DNA of 43,754 nucleotides from Bacteroidota bacterium (GTDB lineage Bacteria; Bacteroidota; Bacteroidia; Bacteroidales; GCA-2748055): contig QMPQ01000004.1 of NCBI GenBank assembly GCA_003648635.1, positions 1 to 43,754 on the forward strand. The letters run 5' to 3'. Below the pieces are notes generated by a model that was not told the origin of the DNA, did not search any database, and was given only the letters and a program-made list of their open reading frames with translations. Positions within the stretch are counted from its first letter, which is position 1. Every line of letters begins with the position of its first letter. The position numbers and the translations under genes are program-made. Shown here in pieces: positions 9,737 to 17,409 of this stretch.

Positions 9737-11113
9737 TTATTTCCATCCGGGCATTTCCTCTCTGGTAATAACAGCAGGATGCTCATATATCTCAATAATC
9801 TGCTCCTTCGTGTTACCTTGCTTGACAAGCTCGGCCCAGGGCATAAAAAAGACCCAGCGTGGTTGTGCATCAAGAATTTCCGGACTTGGGAGTCTGGAGC
9901 ACTCTCCAATAGCCATAGGTTTATCTCCAACAATTGGGAGAATGTAGTTATACCAGGAAATATCATAGCCCTGGTCGTAGATATCAAATCCAAAAATATC
10001 CCAGTATTCGTTTCCCGGATTATATTCTTCAAAATCCCTGCTCATATCCTGCATATCCCATACCCAGATCAAATTGCTCAGACCTTTGATCCATGTGAAA
10101 TAGTCATGGGTGATCCGGAAAAGCTCTGCAGTTCCCTGGGGCCCGGGCTTGCCTCCCCACCAGAATAAGCCCTGGTTCATCTCATGGAAGGGTCTGAAGA
10201 GGACCTCCACACCATTGTCTTCCAGATACTGGAGGTAGACAGCAACATCATCCATACGTTCTTTCCAAAGCTTGTTGAGAGGAGTTCCATCACTAATAAG
10301 CTCTGCCCATTGCTCATCATCCAGTTGAGCGTTTAGCAGTCCGGGATCCCATCCGCAGGGCTCCCCTAAATCAGGAGGACAGCCATGCCACATCAGGTTT
10401 ATCACAGCACCATGATCCCATTGATTTTTCGCTTCATGGATCATCTCCCATCTGTTATCAATATTATCCTGTTGAAACAAAAAATCGCCACTCCAGAGGG
10501 CTGGATATTGCCCTGTGGTTTCCTTTATAAACCGGATCCACTTGTCCGGATCAGCATTTGGTTCCTTGTTATGCTGACCAGCCAGAGTCTTCTTGCCTGA
10601 GATACTCTTGATAAAATCCAGTGATTGCTTAGATTGTGCATTTGCTTTTGATGGCAGTTTTTGACTTGTGTGATCCACCACAATCTTCCATTCCCCATCG
10701 ATCTTTCTCCAGATCAATAGGAAATGCCCGCCCGGCCGGTCATGTTTCCGCTCCAGCTCCCAACTTCCAGTGAGGCTCACAACTTCTTTGCTTTGCTGGG
10801 TCATATCTTTAATCTGAAAGCTTAGCTTGCCCATGGTTTCCTTGTCCGGATAGCCTCTTTTATAATTTTCAAGTGTCTGCTGCCAGCCCCTGGTGATTCC
10901 ATTTGCTCCGCCAAACTGCAATTCTTCAGAGTTCCAGTATGCCTTCATAAAAGCATCAATATCTCCCTTGTTCCAGTCTACTTCCTGCTGGAAAAAGATC
11001 TTCTTGATTTCCTCAAAGTCTTTGTTGTTTTCCTGAGCCTGACTAAGTGTGCTAAAAGAGATCAGGCAGATCATCTGCATCAGTATGTTGCCTGGCAATT
11101 TTTGAATTTTCAT
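9737..11113 (-). CDS. DUF4440 (NTF2-like) domain fused to GH26 beta-mannanase
   Basis: This is a 458-residue secreted protein with two parts. Residues about 30-150 form an NTF2-like DUF4440 domain (DWNKGDIDAFMKAYW, then HFLLIWRKIDGEWKIVVDH). Residues about 163-458 form a GH26 (beta/alpha)8 barrel with the acid/base glutamate at 311 in RPFHEMNQG and the nucleophile at 404 in PMAIGECSRLP. GH26 contains endo- and exo-beta-1,4-mannanases and some beta-1,3-xylanases. A leader ends near SQAQ (24-27) and has no lipobox. The ATG overlaps the stop of the NAGPA-type gene by four bases, implying translational coupling. DUF4440 at the N-terminus of a glycosidase is unusual. Confidence 0.92.
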   Translation of the reverse strand: MKIQKLPGNILMQMICLISFSTLSQAQENNKDFEEIKKIFFQQEVDWNKGDIDAFMKAYWNSEELQFGGANGITRGWQQTLENYKRGYPDKETMGKLSFQIKDMTQQSKEVVSLTGSWELERKHDRPGGHFLLIWRKIDGEWKIVVDHTSQKLPSKANAQSKQSLDFIKSISGKKTLAGQHNKEPNADPDKWIRFIKETTGQYPALWSGDFLFQQDNIDNRWEMIHEAKNQWDHGAVINLMWHGCPPDLGEPCGWDPGLLNAQLDDEQWAELISDGTPLNKLWKERMDDVAVYLQYLEDNGVEVLFRPFHEMNQGLFWWGGKPGPQGTAELFRITHDYFTWIKGLSNLIWVWDMQDMSRDFEEYNPGNEYWDIFGFDIYDQGYDISWYNYILPIVGDKPMAIGECSRLPSPEILDAQPRWVFFMPWAELVKQGNTKEQIIEIYEHPAVITREEMPGWK

Positions 11114-11931
11114 TTTTCAAGTATTAATAATGCATTTGCCACAGGCCGTTCGCCTGTTTTATCACTGGGTATATTCACAAGTCCTTTATCTTTAAGCCAC
11201 ATGCTTGTGGACCCTCCACCATCCAGGTTTATAGCATCCTGACAACCAATTTCAAGCAGGAATTGTTGGACTTCATACAGGTTCATTCCGGCTGCCGTTT
11301 CGGAGCGTCCATCAATTGTGGCGCAGATGATAGATTCTTCAGTGATACCCACACATGTTCTCGGATGGCGATTGTTTGTAAATTTCATATCAGGCAGATC
11401 CTGTAGGATCGCATCTTTGATCAGCAAAGGACCGCTTACCATCACAAAGGCTTCCATTTTAGAGTCCTCATAACTGTGATGCAAATTAGCAGAATCTATC
11501 TCCAAAATGTTGTTTTTATACAAAATTATTGAGCCGTTAGTTAAACTATCAGGTACAGCCCATTTTAAGCCAGGTGTTCTGCTTCTGCTGATCACGGAAT
11601 CATTTATTTCAAAATAGCTAACACTACCACCACTGTCCATATTAAAGAAGCCACCATTGATTGCAGCCCTTGCATTCCTGTTCTCCGCAATCTGGCTTGT
11701 TCTTAATAGTTCAGATGTTTGGTAGGCAAACTCTATGCTGTATTTATGCAGATATTCTTTAGCTACTATTAAGAGATTGATTCTCTGAGGACTGTCATAT
11801 AGTGAGTCTGTTTCAATCTGAATATGAGTAAGGAAATCATTGTCAGTCAGCCAGGCTTGCTCAGTCGTCTGGCCATAGCTATAGAAACCTAAAAGTAAGA
11901 ACGTGAGGGTGATTAGGCTTGTTAACTGCAT
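11110..11931 (-). CDS. NAGPA-domain phosphodiester glycosidase family protein
   Basis: This is a 273-residue secreted protein of the NAGPA (formerly DUF2233) family, named after the mammalian uncovering enzyme that removes GlcNAc from GlcNAc-1-phospho-6-mannose. Conserved motifs are INGGFFNMDSGGSVSYF near 91-107, NRHPRTCVGI at 187-196, TIDGRS at 205-210 and the hallmark INLDGGGSTSMW at 234-245. The leader MQLTSLITLTFLLLGFYSYG has no lipobox. Bacterial members hydrolyse sugar phosphodiesters, for example in cell-wall or exopolysaccharide turnover. Sitting next to GH26 and GH130 genes it may unmask phosphomannosyl groups, which is inference. It follows the S9 peptidase gene by seven bases and overlaps the GH26 start. 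Confidence 0.9.
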   Translation of the reverse strand: MQLTSLITLTFLLLGFYSYGQTTEQAWLTDNDFLTHIQIETDSLYDSPQRINLLIVAKEYLHKYSIEFAYQTSELLRTSQIAENRNARAAINGGFFNMDSGGSVSYFEINDSVISRSRTPGLKWAVPDSLTNGSIILYKNNILEIDSANLHHSYEDSKMEAFVMVSGPLLIKDAILQDLPDMKFTNNRHPRTCVGITEESIICATIDGRSETAAGMNLYEVQQFLLEIGCQDAINLDGGGSTSMWLKDKGLVNIPSDKTGERPVANALLILEK

Positions 11932-11938
11932 TGTTTTA

Positions 11939-14188
11939 TTACTCCCATTTAAAATTCCAGAGGGGTTCTACACCCAGGAGATGCTCCACAAAATAGTTCC
12001 ACCTGAGTCTGGTAAAATATTTCTGATGCGCACCCTGATATCCATGCCGTTGACTGGGCAGGATAAGCATGTCAAATTGCTTATCAGCCTTAATAAGTGC
12101 TTCAGCAAGCTTAAATGTTGCCGATGGATTAACGTTCTCATCGATGCCTCCATGTGTAATAAGCAACTTTCCTTTCAGCTTCCCGGCCATAGTGATGTTT
12201 GATTGCAGGTGATAGGCAGAGTCAACCGGCCAGCCCATATACATTTCCGGCCACCAGGCCTTTTCCATTCTATGATCATGGTCGGCCGAACTCGCTACTG
12301 CCACTTTATAAAAGTCAGGATATGCCAACAAGGCATGTGCAGCATCATAACCTCCGGCCGAATGACCGAATATCCCGATACGTGATGTGTCAATCCAACT
12401 ATAGCGCTCACCCAGCTGACGAATAGCACCCACATGATCTTCCAGATTACCACCAAGGTTCTTATAGGAGTAGTTGTGGAAGTGCTTTGAACGGCCCGAT
12501 GATCCGAGTCCGTCAACAACGATGGCCACAAAGCCCAGCTCAGCATATGATTGAAGTAGAAATGCTCTTGAAAAGACCGTAGGGAAGAGCTGAGTATGCG
12601 GCCCCGTATAACTGAGTTCCAGGATGGGGTATATTTTTTCAGGATCAAAATTACTTGGTTTCCAGAGAGCCCCGTAAAGGGTGGTTTCACCGTCACGAGC
12701 CAGTGTAGTAAATATCTCCGGGGGAGTCCATCCATCCAGGAGGCTTACATCTGCATGTCCCAGTTCCAGAGTTATTTCACCTGATTCCAGTTCCCTCAAG
12801 GCCGTGGTGGTCTCTACATTAACTGTGGAAAAATTATCAATAAAGTAAGACCCGTCCGGCGAGATGCTGATTCTGTGATTGCAATCTTCTTCACTTAGCA
12901 ATTTCAGATCTCCACCATTGAAGGATACGCTATAAAGATGTTGATAGTAAGGATTCCTATCCTTCTCCTTACCGGAAGCGAGGAAATAGATTAACTGTTG
13001 TTCTTCATCAATTCTTTCGATGCTGTTTACATAAAAATCCCCATGGGTGATTCTGGTCTCAATTTTGGTTTCCAGGACAAGACTATATAATTGTCGCCAG
13101 CCACTTTTCTCGGACAGGAAAAACAGAAGTCCGCTCTTTTCAGCAAGCTCATGGGTGAAGTTGTCAATATTGGTTGAGCTGGATTCCGAATACAGGGTTT
13201 CCACACGCTCTGTCTGAAGATCGAAAGTGTAGATGCTGTAATCTTGATAGCCCCGATTGGACCTGCTCAGATAAACCTTGCCAGGGGTACTGGACCACTC
13301 AACATATACATCATTGATATGCGTGCTTCTGGGCAAATCAGGTTTGATCTCGGAGCCACTATGCACATTAAAGAATACCGGCTCCATATAGATCATTGTT
13401 GTATCGCCGGGAGATCCGCGATAGTAGGAGAGCAGCCTGGGCCTGTAAAGGGAGTCCACACTCCAGTCGAGCAGGTACATTTTTTGCGCACTCCGGAGAT
13501 CACATATATTCGTCTGAATCCATTCGCTATCTTCAGACCAGCTTACATCAAAATGTTCGGGTCGCTCCCCATTTTCACCCTCCATAATATCATACCACCC
13601 ATACCTGGATGCATATTCGTATCCCTTTTTCCCTGAGGAACTGAGTTGCTTCTCCTTATTGTTAAGCTCAGATTTAACATAAAGGTTGTAGTCTTTTTGA
13701 TAAGCAATCCAGTTTTTGTCAGGAGACACCTCCTCCTTTTCATTTTTCTCCTTTTTAGGAGGTGCACTTAATGCATAGGTATCTGTATTCAGAACAAAAG
13801 TCTTCTTCTCCGCACTTATTAATAGTTCTTTGGAATTCCTGTATTCGACTTTTGTAAGTGGCAGCATATCTGCCTTCAATTCAGAACCCAGGGAATCGGA
13901 TAGAATGGCAGCCAGCTTCTGATGATCAAAGAGATCAGATCTAAGCATAGCGGGTAGAGTTATCTTATGATACCTTTTTTTTTCGGGACTTTGATGAACA
14001 TACCACAGCCCGGTGCTGTCCGGAAACCAGTTTGGCTGAATATGCAGGTTAAACACCTTCTTGTTATTGAGGTTTTCCCCGAGGAAGCCTACAGCACGAC
14101 TGTAATCATCTAAGGATATACTATCCTGGCTTGCAAGTATTTGAGGAATGAAGAGGACAAAGGCCAGTAGAAATTTCGAAGCTTTCAT
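11939..14188 (-). CDS. S9 family prolyl oligopeptidase/DPP IV-like peptidase
   Basis: This is a 749-residue secreted serine peptidase. A leader (about 1-19) precedes a DPP IV N-terminal beta-propeller (about 90-490) and a C-terminal alpha/beta-hydrolase domain. The triad is visible: Ser610 in GHSAGGYDAAHA, Asp683 in HGGIDENV and His715 in LPSQRHGYQG. The segment IVVDGLGSSGRSK is also typical of S9B/S9C enzymes. Such enzymes cleave dipeptides or short peptides in the periplasm. Being first in the minus-strand run, it may deal with the peptide part of a glycoprotein or may simply share the promoter. The length is usual for DPP IV-like proteins. Confidence 0.93.
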   Translation of the reverse strand: MKASKFLLAFVLFIPQILASQDSISLDDYSRAVGFLGENLNNKKVFNLHIQPNWFPDSTGLWYVHQSPEKKRYHKITLPAMLRSDLFDHQKLAAILSDSLGSELKADMLPLTKVEYRNSKELLISAEKKTFVLNTDTYALSAPPKKEKNEKEEVSPDKNWIAYQKDYNLYVKSELNNKEKQLSSSGKKGYEYASRYGWYDIMEGENGERPEHFDVSWSEDSEWIQTNICDLRSAQKMYLLDWSVDSLYRPRLLSYYRGSPGDTTMIYMEPVFFNVHSGSEIKPDLPRSTHINDVYVEWSSTPGKVYLSRSNRGYQDYSIYTFDLQTERVETLYSESSSTNIDNFTHELAEKSGLLFFLSEKSGWRQLYSLVLETKIETRITHGDFYVNSIERIDEEQQLIYFLASGKEKDRNPYYQHLYSVSFNGGDLKLLSEEDCNHRISISPDGSYFIDNFSTVNVETTTALRELESGEITLELGHADVSLLDGWTPPEIFTTLARDGETTLYGALWKPSNFDPEKIYPILELSYTGPHTQLFPTVFSRAFLLQSYAELGFVAIVVDGLGSSGRSKHFHNYSYKNLGGNLEDHVGAIRQLGERYSWIDTSRIGIFGHSAGGYDAAHALLAYPDFYKVAVASSADHDHRMEKAWWPEMYMGWPVDSAYHLQSNITMAGKLKGKLLITHGGIDENVNPSATFKLAEALIKADKQFDMLILPSQRHGYQGAHQKYFTRLRWNYFVEHLLGVEPLWNFKWE

Positions 14189-14203
14189 ATTAAAATGTTC
14201 AAA

Positions 14204-14305
14204 TTATCTAGGGTCAACTTCGGGAATTGAATGCAGCATATGGATATACTCAAGATCCTCTTCAGTGATGGTGATCAGGACAAGCCTGGGTGTTTCAATT
14301 TTCAT
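14204..14305 (-). pseudogene. GNAT acetyltransferase N-terminal remnant (33 codons)
   Basis: The minus strand encodes a 33-residue frame starting with MKIETPRLVLITITEEDLEY and ending with PEVDPR before a TAA. This closely resembles the first strand and helix of RimJ/RimL-type GNAT acetyltransferases (ETxRLxLR..TEED...H.L.S.PEV). The rest of the roughly 170-residue domain is missing: after the stop the sequence runs straight into the S9 peptidase start 15 bases later. It was read directly from the sequence because it is too short for ordinary ORF finding. I infer a decayed gene cut by a deletion. A functional micro-protein or leader peptide for the S9 operon is possible but less likely. Confidence 0.6.
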
Positions 14306-14380
14306 CGGTTTTCTGCTTTATTGATTTGATACAATTTAATGTTTTTTTTGAGATTTTTCCAAGCTGTAAAAACCATTCGA

Positions 14381-14388
14381 TATGTTTG
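14381..14388 (+). promoter_or_regulatory. Candidate -7 promoter box for the 14449 gene
   Basis: TATGTTTG is an exact match to the Bacteroidota -7 consensus TAnnTTTG, placed about 60 bases before the ATG at 14449. No clear -33 TTTG is seen at the expected spacing. The stretch after it is strongly A/T-rich, which is common in leaders of well-translated genes in this phylum. Confidence 0.45.
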
Positions 14389-14448
14389 TTGTTATATGCT
14401 TGCAGACAATTAATAACAAATTAATATTTAAAAAAAACTCTAACTAAA

Positions 14449-14919
14449 ATGAAAAAGTCAATTTTATTATTTAGCCTGCTAATGGCTTGTTTTTCTGTAT
14501 TTTCTCAATCAAATTTAGAGGAAATCGAACTTTACCAATCGCTTTTTGGAATGGAAAAAAAGGTCATTGTCTCCTCCTTTATTTCACTAGAAGGTGAAGT
14601 TTCCGATGCCTTCTGGAGTCAGTATGACGAATATGAATCAGCTCGCAAGGCTAATGGACAGAAGAGACTTGAATTACTGAGTAAGTATGCCAATTCATAT
14701 CTTAATCTGGATGATGCGACAACCGATGCTCTTGTATCTGAAAGTATGAAAATAACCAAGGAACATACTAAACTTATAAATAAGTATTATAAAAGCATGA
14801 AAAAGGTTGCAGGTTCAAAAGCTGCGGCACAATTCTTCCAACTTGAGAATTATTTTCATGGTGTTGTTCGCACCAGCTTAATGGAAGAAATTCCCTTTAT
14901 CGGCGAATTTGGTTTATAG
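14449..14919 (+). CDS. Small secreted helical protein, unknown function
   Basis: I do not recognise a named family. The protein has 156 residues, a Sec leader (MKKSILLFSLLMACFSVFSQ, cleavage near 20) and then mostly charged helical sequence, with a lysine-rich central helix (KITKEHTKLINKYYKSMKK). It is the only plus-strand gene between two long minus-strand clusters. It has its own candidate promoter and an A/T-rich leader, so it is probably transcribed alone. The layout, a short secreted all-helical protein with no cysteine pair after the leader, recalls periplasmic chaperone-like or Spy-type proteins, but no motif supports this firmly. Its stop lies 30 bases from the convergent sulfatase gene. 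Confidence 0.75.
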   Translation: MKKSILLFSLLMACFSVFSQSNLEEIELYQSLFGMEKKVIVSSFISLEGEVSDAFWSQYDEYESARKANGQKRLELLSKYANSYLNLDDATTDALVSESMKITKEHTKLINKYYKSMKKVAGSKAAAQFFQLENYFHGVVRTSLMEEIPFIGEFGL

Positions 14920-14949
14920 CTAAGCACTTATTTTTTGCTATGCTTGCAT

Positions 14950-17352
14950 CTACTTAAGTTCGAAATCTACCACCACTGGCAAATGGTCTGATAAGATAAG
15001 GGCCGTATCACTTGTGATAATTTCTGCTCTGGTAACTTCTATTGCCAGGTTTTTAGATGCGAAAATATAATCCAGTCGACGTTGATCCCCATGTTCGCCC
15101 TCTTTTTCTACCAGGGTAGGGAAGCTGCCCGGAAACTTATAAGTGGTGGTACGCAAACTGGCCTCAAGATCAACAAGCCCAAAGTCCAGGACATCCTGGA
15201 TTACTGTATAATCAAGTTCCCCTTTATTCAGGTTATTCTCTTCATACATCAAATCACGCTCCTTGAAAAAAGGCCCTAGCCTGCCATGGGAATAATAGAT
15301 GGAATCGAGTGGTGAGAAAGTATTAAAATCCCCGGCTAAAATTACTTTCGAGTTTGCTGGTAATGTTTTAATATCTTTCAGGATCTGATTGATTTCACTC
15401 TTCCTGGTTTCCCAGTTGGATGGATGTAAATGAATCACATAGAAATAGATGTCCTTGATTCTTACCCTCATCAGGCCATGATGGAAGCCTTGTGTTACTC
15501 GCTGTACATCTTCAATAGGATATCTTGAAGTAATACCGGTTGGAAATCCATCTTCTTTTAGTAATACACTATAAGGATGGCCATAGCTCTTTGCATCTTC
15601 CGCTAGTTTTTCTTGGGTATATTCATTGAGTTCCTGTAGAGATACAATATCGGCATCTTGTCCAGTCATCCATACAATCCAGCTCTCTTTTCTTTCGGGC
15701 ACCTTGGTAAATCCATACCAGACATTGTGGGTGATGATTCTAAGATTTGCGGATTCATTATCAGCGCTTCTTTGAATTTGAGGTTTAGAATATCTCCATC
15801 CTTTCTTGAGTTGTTGAGACAAGGCTTCAACAAGATCCTTGTGTTCAGGATTGGCAGCTATGTTTATATTTTCCTGTGGATCGATCTGATGGTCGAATAG
15901 CTCATTAACTAAAAGATCGCCCGGCTTATTCTCCTCTTTTATCCAGCTGTACCACTCCACATACCTGTATCGATCAGTCCGAATGGCATAGCCCATTTGT
16001 TCTCCTTCAACCGTAGTTGTGCGACCAAAGCGACCTAAAAGGAACTGACTATAAGCAGCAGTTTTCCATTCCTGATCAGGATCAGCTAACAAGGGGACCA
16101 GGCTTGTTCCCTGTAAATGGTCAGAAACAGGGAAATTCGCCATTTCGCATAGTGTAGGATAGATATCTACAAATTCAGTCAGTGCATTGCTATGTTGTCC
16201 TTTTGCTTTCACACCTGCTCCACTAATCAGCAAGGGGACCCGGGTGTCAATCTCATAGTTTGTCTGTTTGCACCAACCGTTATGCTCTCCCAGTTTCCAG
16301 CCATGATCACCCCAGAGCACAACAATGGTGTTCTCTGCCAATCCAAGCCTCTCCAGCTCATCAATGAGTCTTCCGATTTGTGCATCCGTATAGGAAACAC
16401 TGGCATAATAGCCATGCTTTATCTCTCTTTGCCGGTCTTCATCCCAGGGTTCTTCATTGGGCAGGGGGAGGTCATGGGAATCAGAATACCCCCGCAGCTC
16501 TGCTTCGCCATGAACAAGGTAAGCCGGGCTCCCTTCTGGTATAAATTGATTTTCAGCCAAAGGTATTTCACTTCGATCATATAGGTCCCAGTATTTTTTA
16601 GGGGCATTGAAGGGGAGGTGGGGCCTGTAATAGCCAACCGAAAGGAAAAAAGGTCTGCCATCAGATTTTAACTCCTGCAGGATTTCTATGGCCCGTGTGG
16701 TCTGAGCCCCGTCATAATAGGCATCATCATCCACATCTGCATTCTCAGTGGCATTTGCTTTCACATACCAGTGTCCCAGCTGATCAATCCTGGATCTCCC
16801 CTCTGCCTTTAATTGCTGAATCTTCATTTGTTGGATCTCCAGGTTTTCTGCATTGGCATAGACGGCGTCCGGATCAAAGGGGAAACCCTCTATATTCTCT
16901 GGAGTAATGGACCATGATATGGTATCCGGATCGTTGTTATGAAAAATTTTACCCAGGGCAATCGTTGTATATCCTTGTTGCTTGAAATACTGGGGAAGGG
17001 TAACCACGTCGGGTACATTATCCCTGAAGTCTGTTCTCAGATCCCAGACCTGAATGGAGTCAGGACGAAGACCGGTAAGGAGGCTGGCTCTTGATGGATT
17101 ACACACAGCCTGCTGGCAATAGGCCCGGTCAAAAGTGACTCCTTGCCTGGCGAGACGATCCATGTTTGGTGTTTGAACGAAGGCATTCCCATAGGCACCA
17201 AATTCGGGGCGAAGGTCATCTACCGGGATGAACAGGATGTTTGGCAATGGTTTATCTCCCTCTGAATTTGAATTCTTTATGGAACAGGAGGCCATGATCA
17301 AAATCAAAAGAGACAAAAAAGAGTGGGACAGACTAAGTCTAAAATGTTTCAT
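14950..17352 (-). CDS. Iduronate-2-sulfatase-like sulfatase fused to EEP-family domain
   Basis: This 800-residue lipoprotein (cysteine 23 in LIMASC) joins two enzymes in one frame. Residues about 35-520 are an S1 sulfatase close to iduronate-2-sulfatase types: metal aspartates at 45-46 (PVDDLRPEFGAYG), the formylglycine site C84-N-P-S-R88, LGKIFHN, and WGDHGWKLGEHNGW. Residues 537-800 are an endonuclease/exonuclease/phosphatase domain: ITHNVWYGF, Glu574 in SLQELNEY, HLHPSNW, GDFN at 674-677, RLDYIFAS, and SDH at 788-790. EEP folds cleave phosphate esters or phosphodiesters. I infer removal of both sulfate and phosphate groups from one glycan outside the cytoplasm. The sulfatase needs formylglycine maturation encoded elsewhere. 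Confidence 0.93.
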   Translation of the reverse strand: MKHFRLSLSHSFLSLLILIMASCSIKNSNSEGDKPLPNILFIPVDDLRPEFGAYGNAFVQTPNMDRLARQGVTFDRAYCQQAVCNPSRASLLTGLRPDSIQVWDLRTDFRDNVPDVVTLPQYFKQQGYTTIALGKIFHNNDPDTISWSITPENIEGFPFDPDAVYANAENLEIQQMKIQQLKAEGRSRIDQLGHWYVKANATENADVDDDAYYDGAQTTRAIEILQELKSDGRPFFLSVGYYRPHLPFNAPKKYWDLYDRSEIPLAENQFIPEGSPAYLVHGEAELRGYSDSHDLPLPNEEPWDEDRQREIKHGYYASVSYTDAQIGRLIDELERLGLAENTIVVLWGDHGWKLGEHNGWCKQTNYEIDTRVPLLISGAGVKAKGQHSNALTEFVDIYPTLCEMANFPVSDHLQGTSLVPLLADPDQEWKTAAYSQFLLGRFGRTTTVEGEQMGYAIRTDRYRYVEWYSWIKEENKPGDLLVNELFDHQIDPQENINIAANPEHKDLVEALSQQLKKGWRYSKPQIQRSADNESANLRIITHNVWYGFTKVPERKESWIVWMTGQDADIVSLQELNEYTQEKLAEDAKSYGHPYSVLLKEDGFPTGITSRYPIEDVQRVTQGFHHGLMRVRIKDIYFYVIHLHPSNWETRKSEINQILKDIKTLPANSKVILAGDFNTFSPLDSIYYSHGRLGPFFKERDLMYEENNLNKGELDYTVIQDVLDFGLVDLEASLRTTTYKFPGSFPTLVEKEGEHGDQRRLDYIFASKNLAIEVTRAEIITSDTALILSDHLPVVVDFELK

Positions 17353-17409
17353 ATAGTAGTAAGTTAGTTTGAAATCATTTGATACCCCGCCGTTTGTTAC
17401 TTTTCCTCC

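Noticed and set aside
12295-12735. Frame of 146 codons within the S9 peptidase gene on the same strand
   Set aside because: It is an alternate-frame shadow of the catalytic domain that holds Ser610.
14920-14949. Possible terminator hairpin between the secreted protein and the sulfatase fusion
   Set aside because: Only a four-base AGCA/TGCT stem around a T-run is visible, too weak to call.
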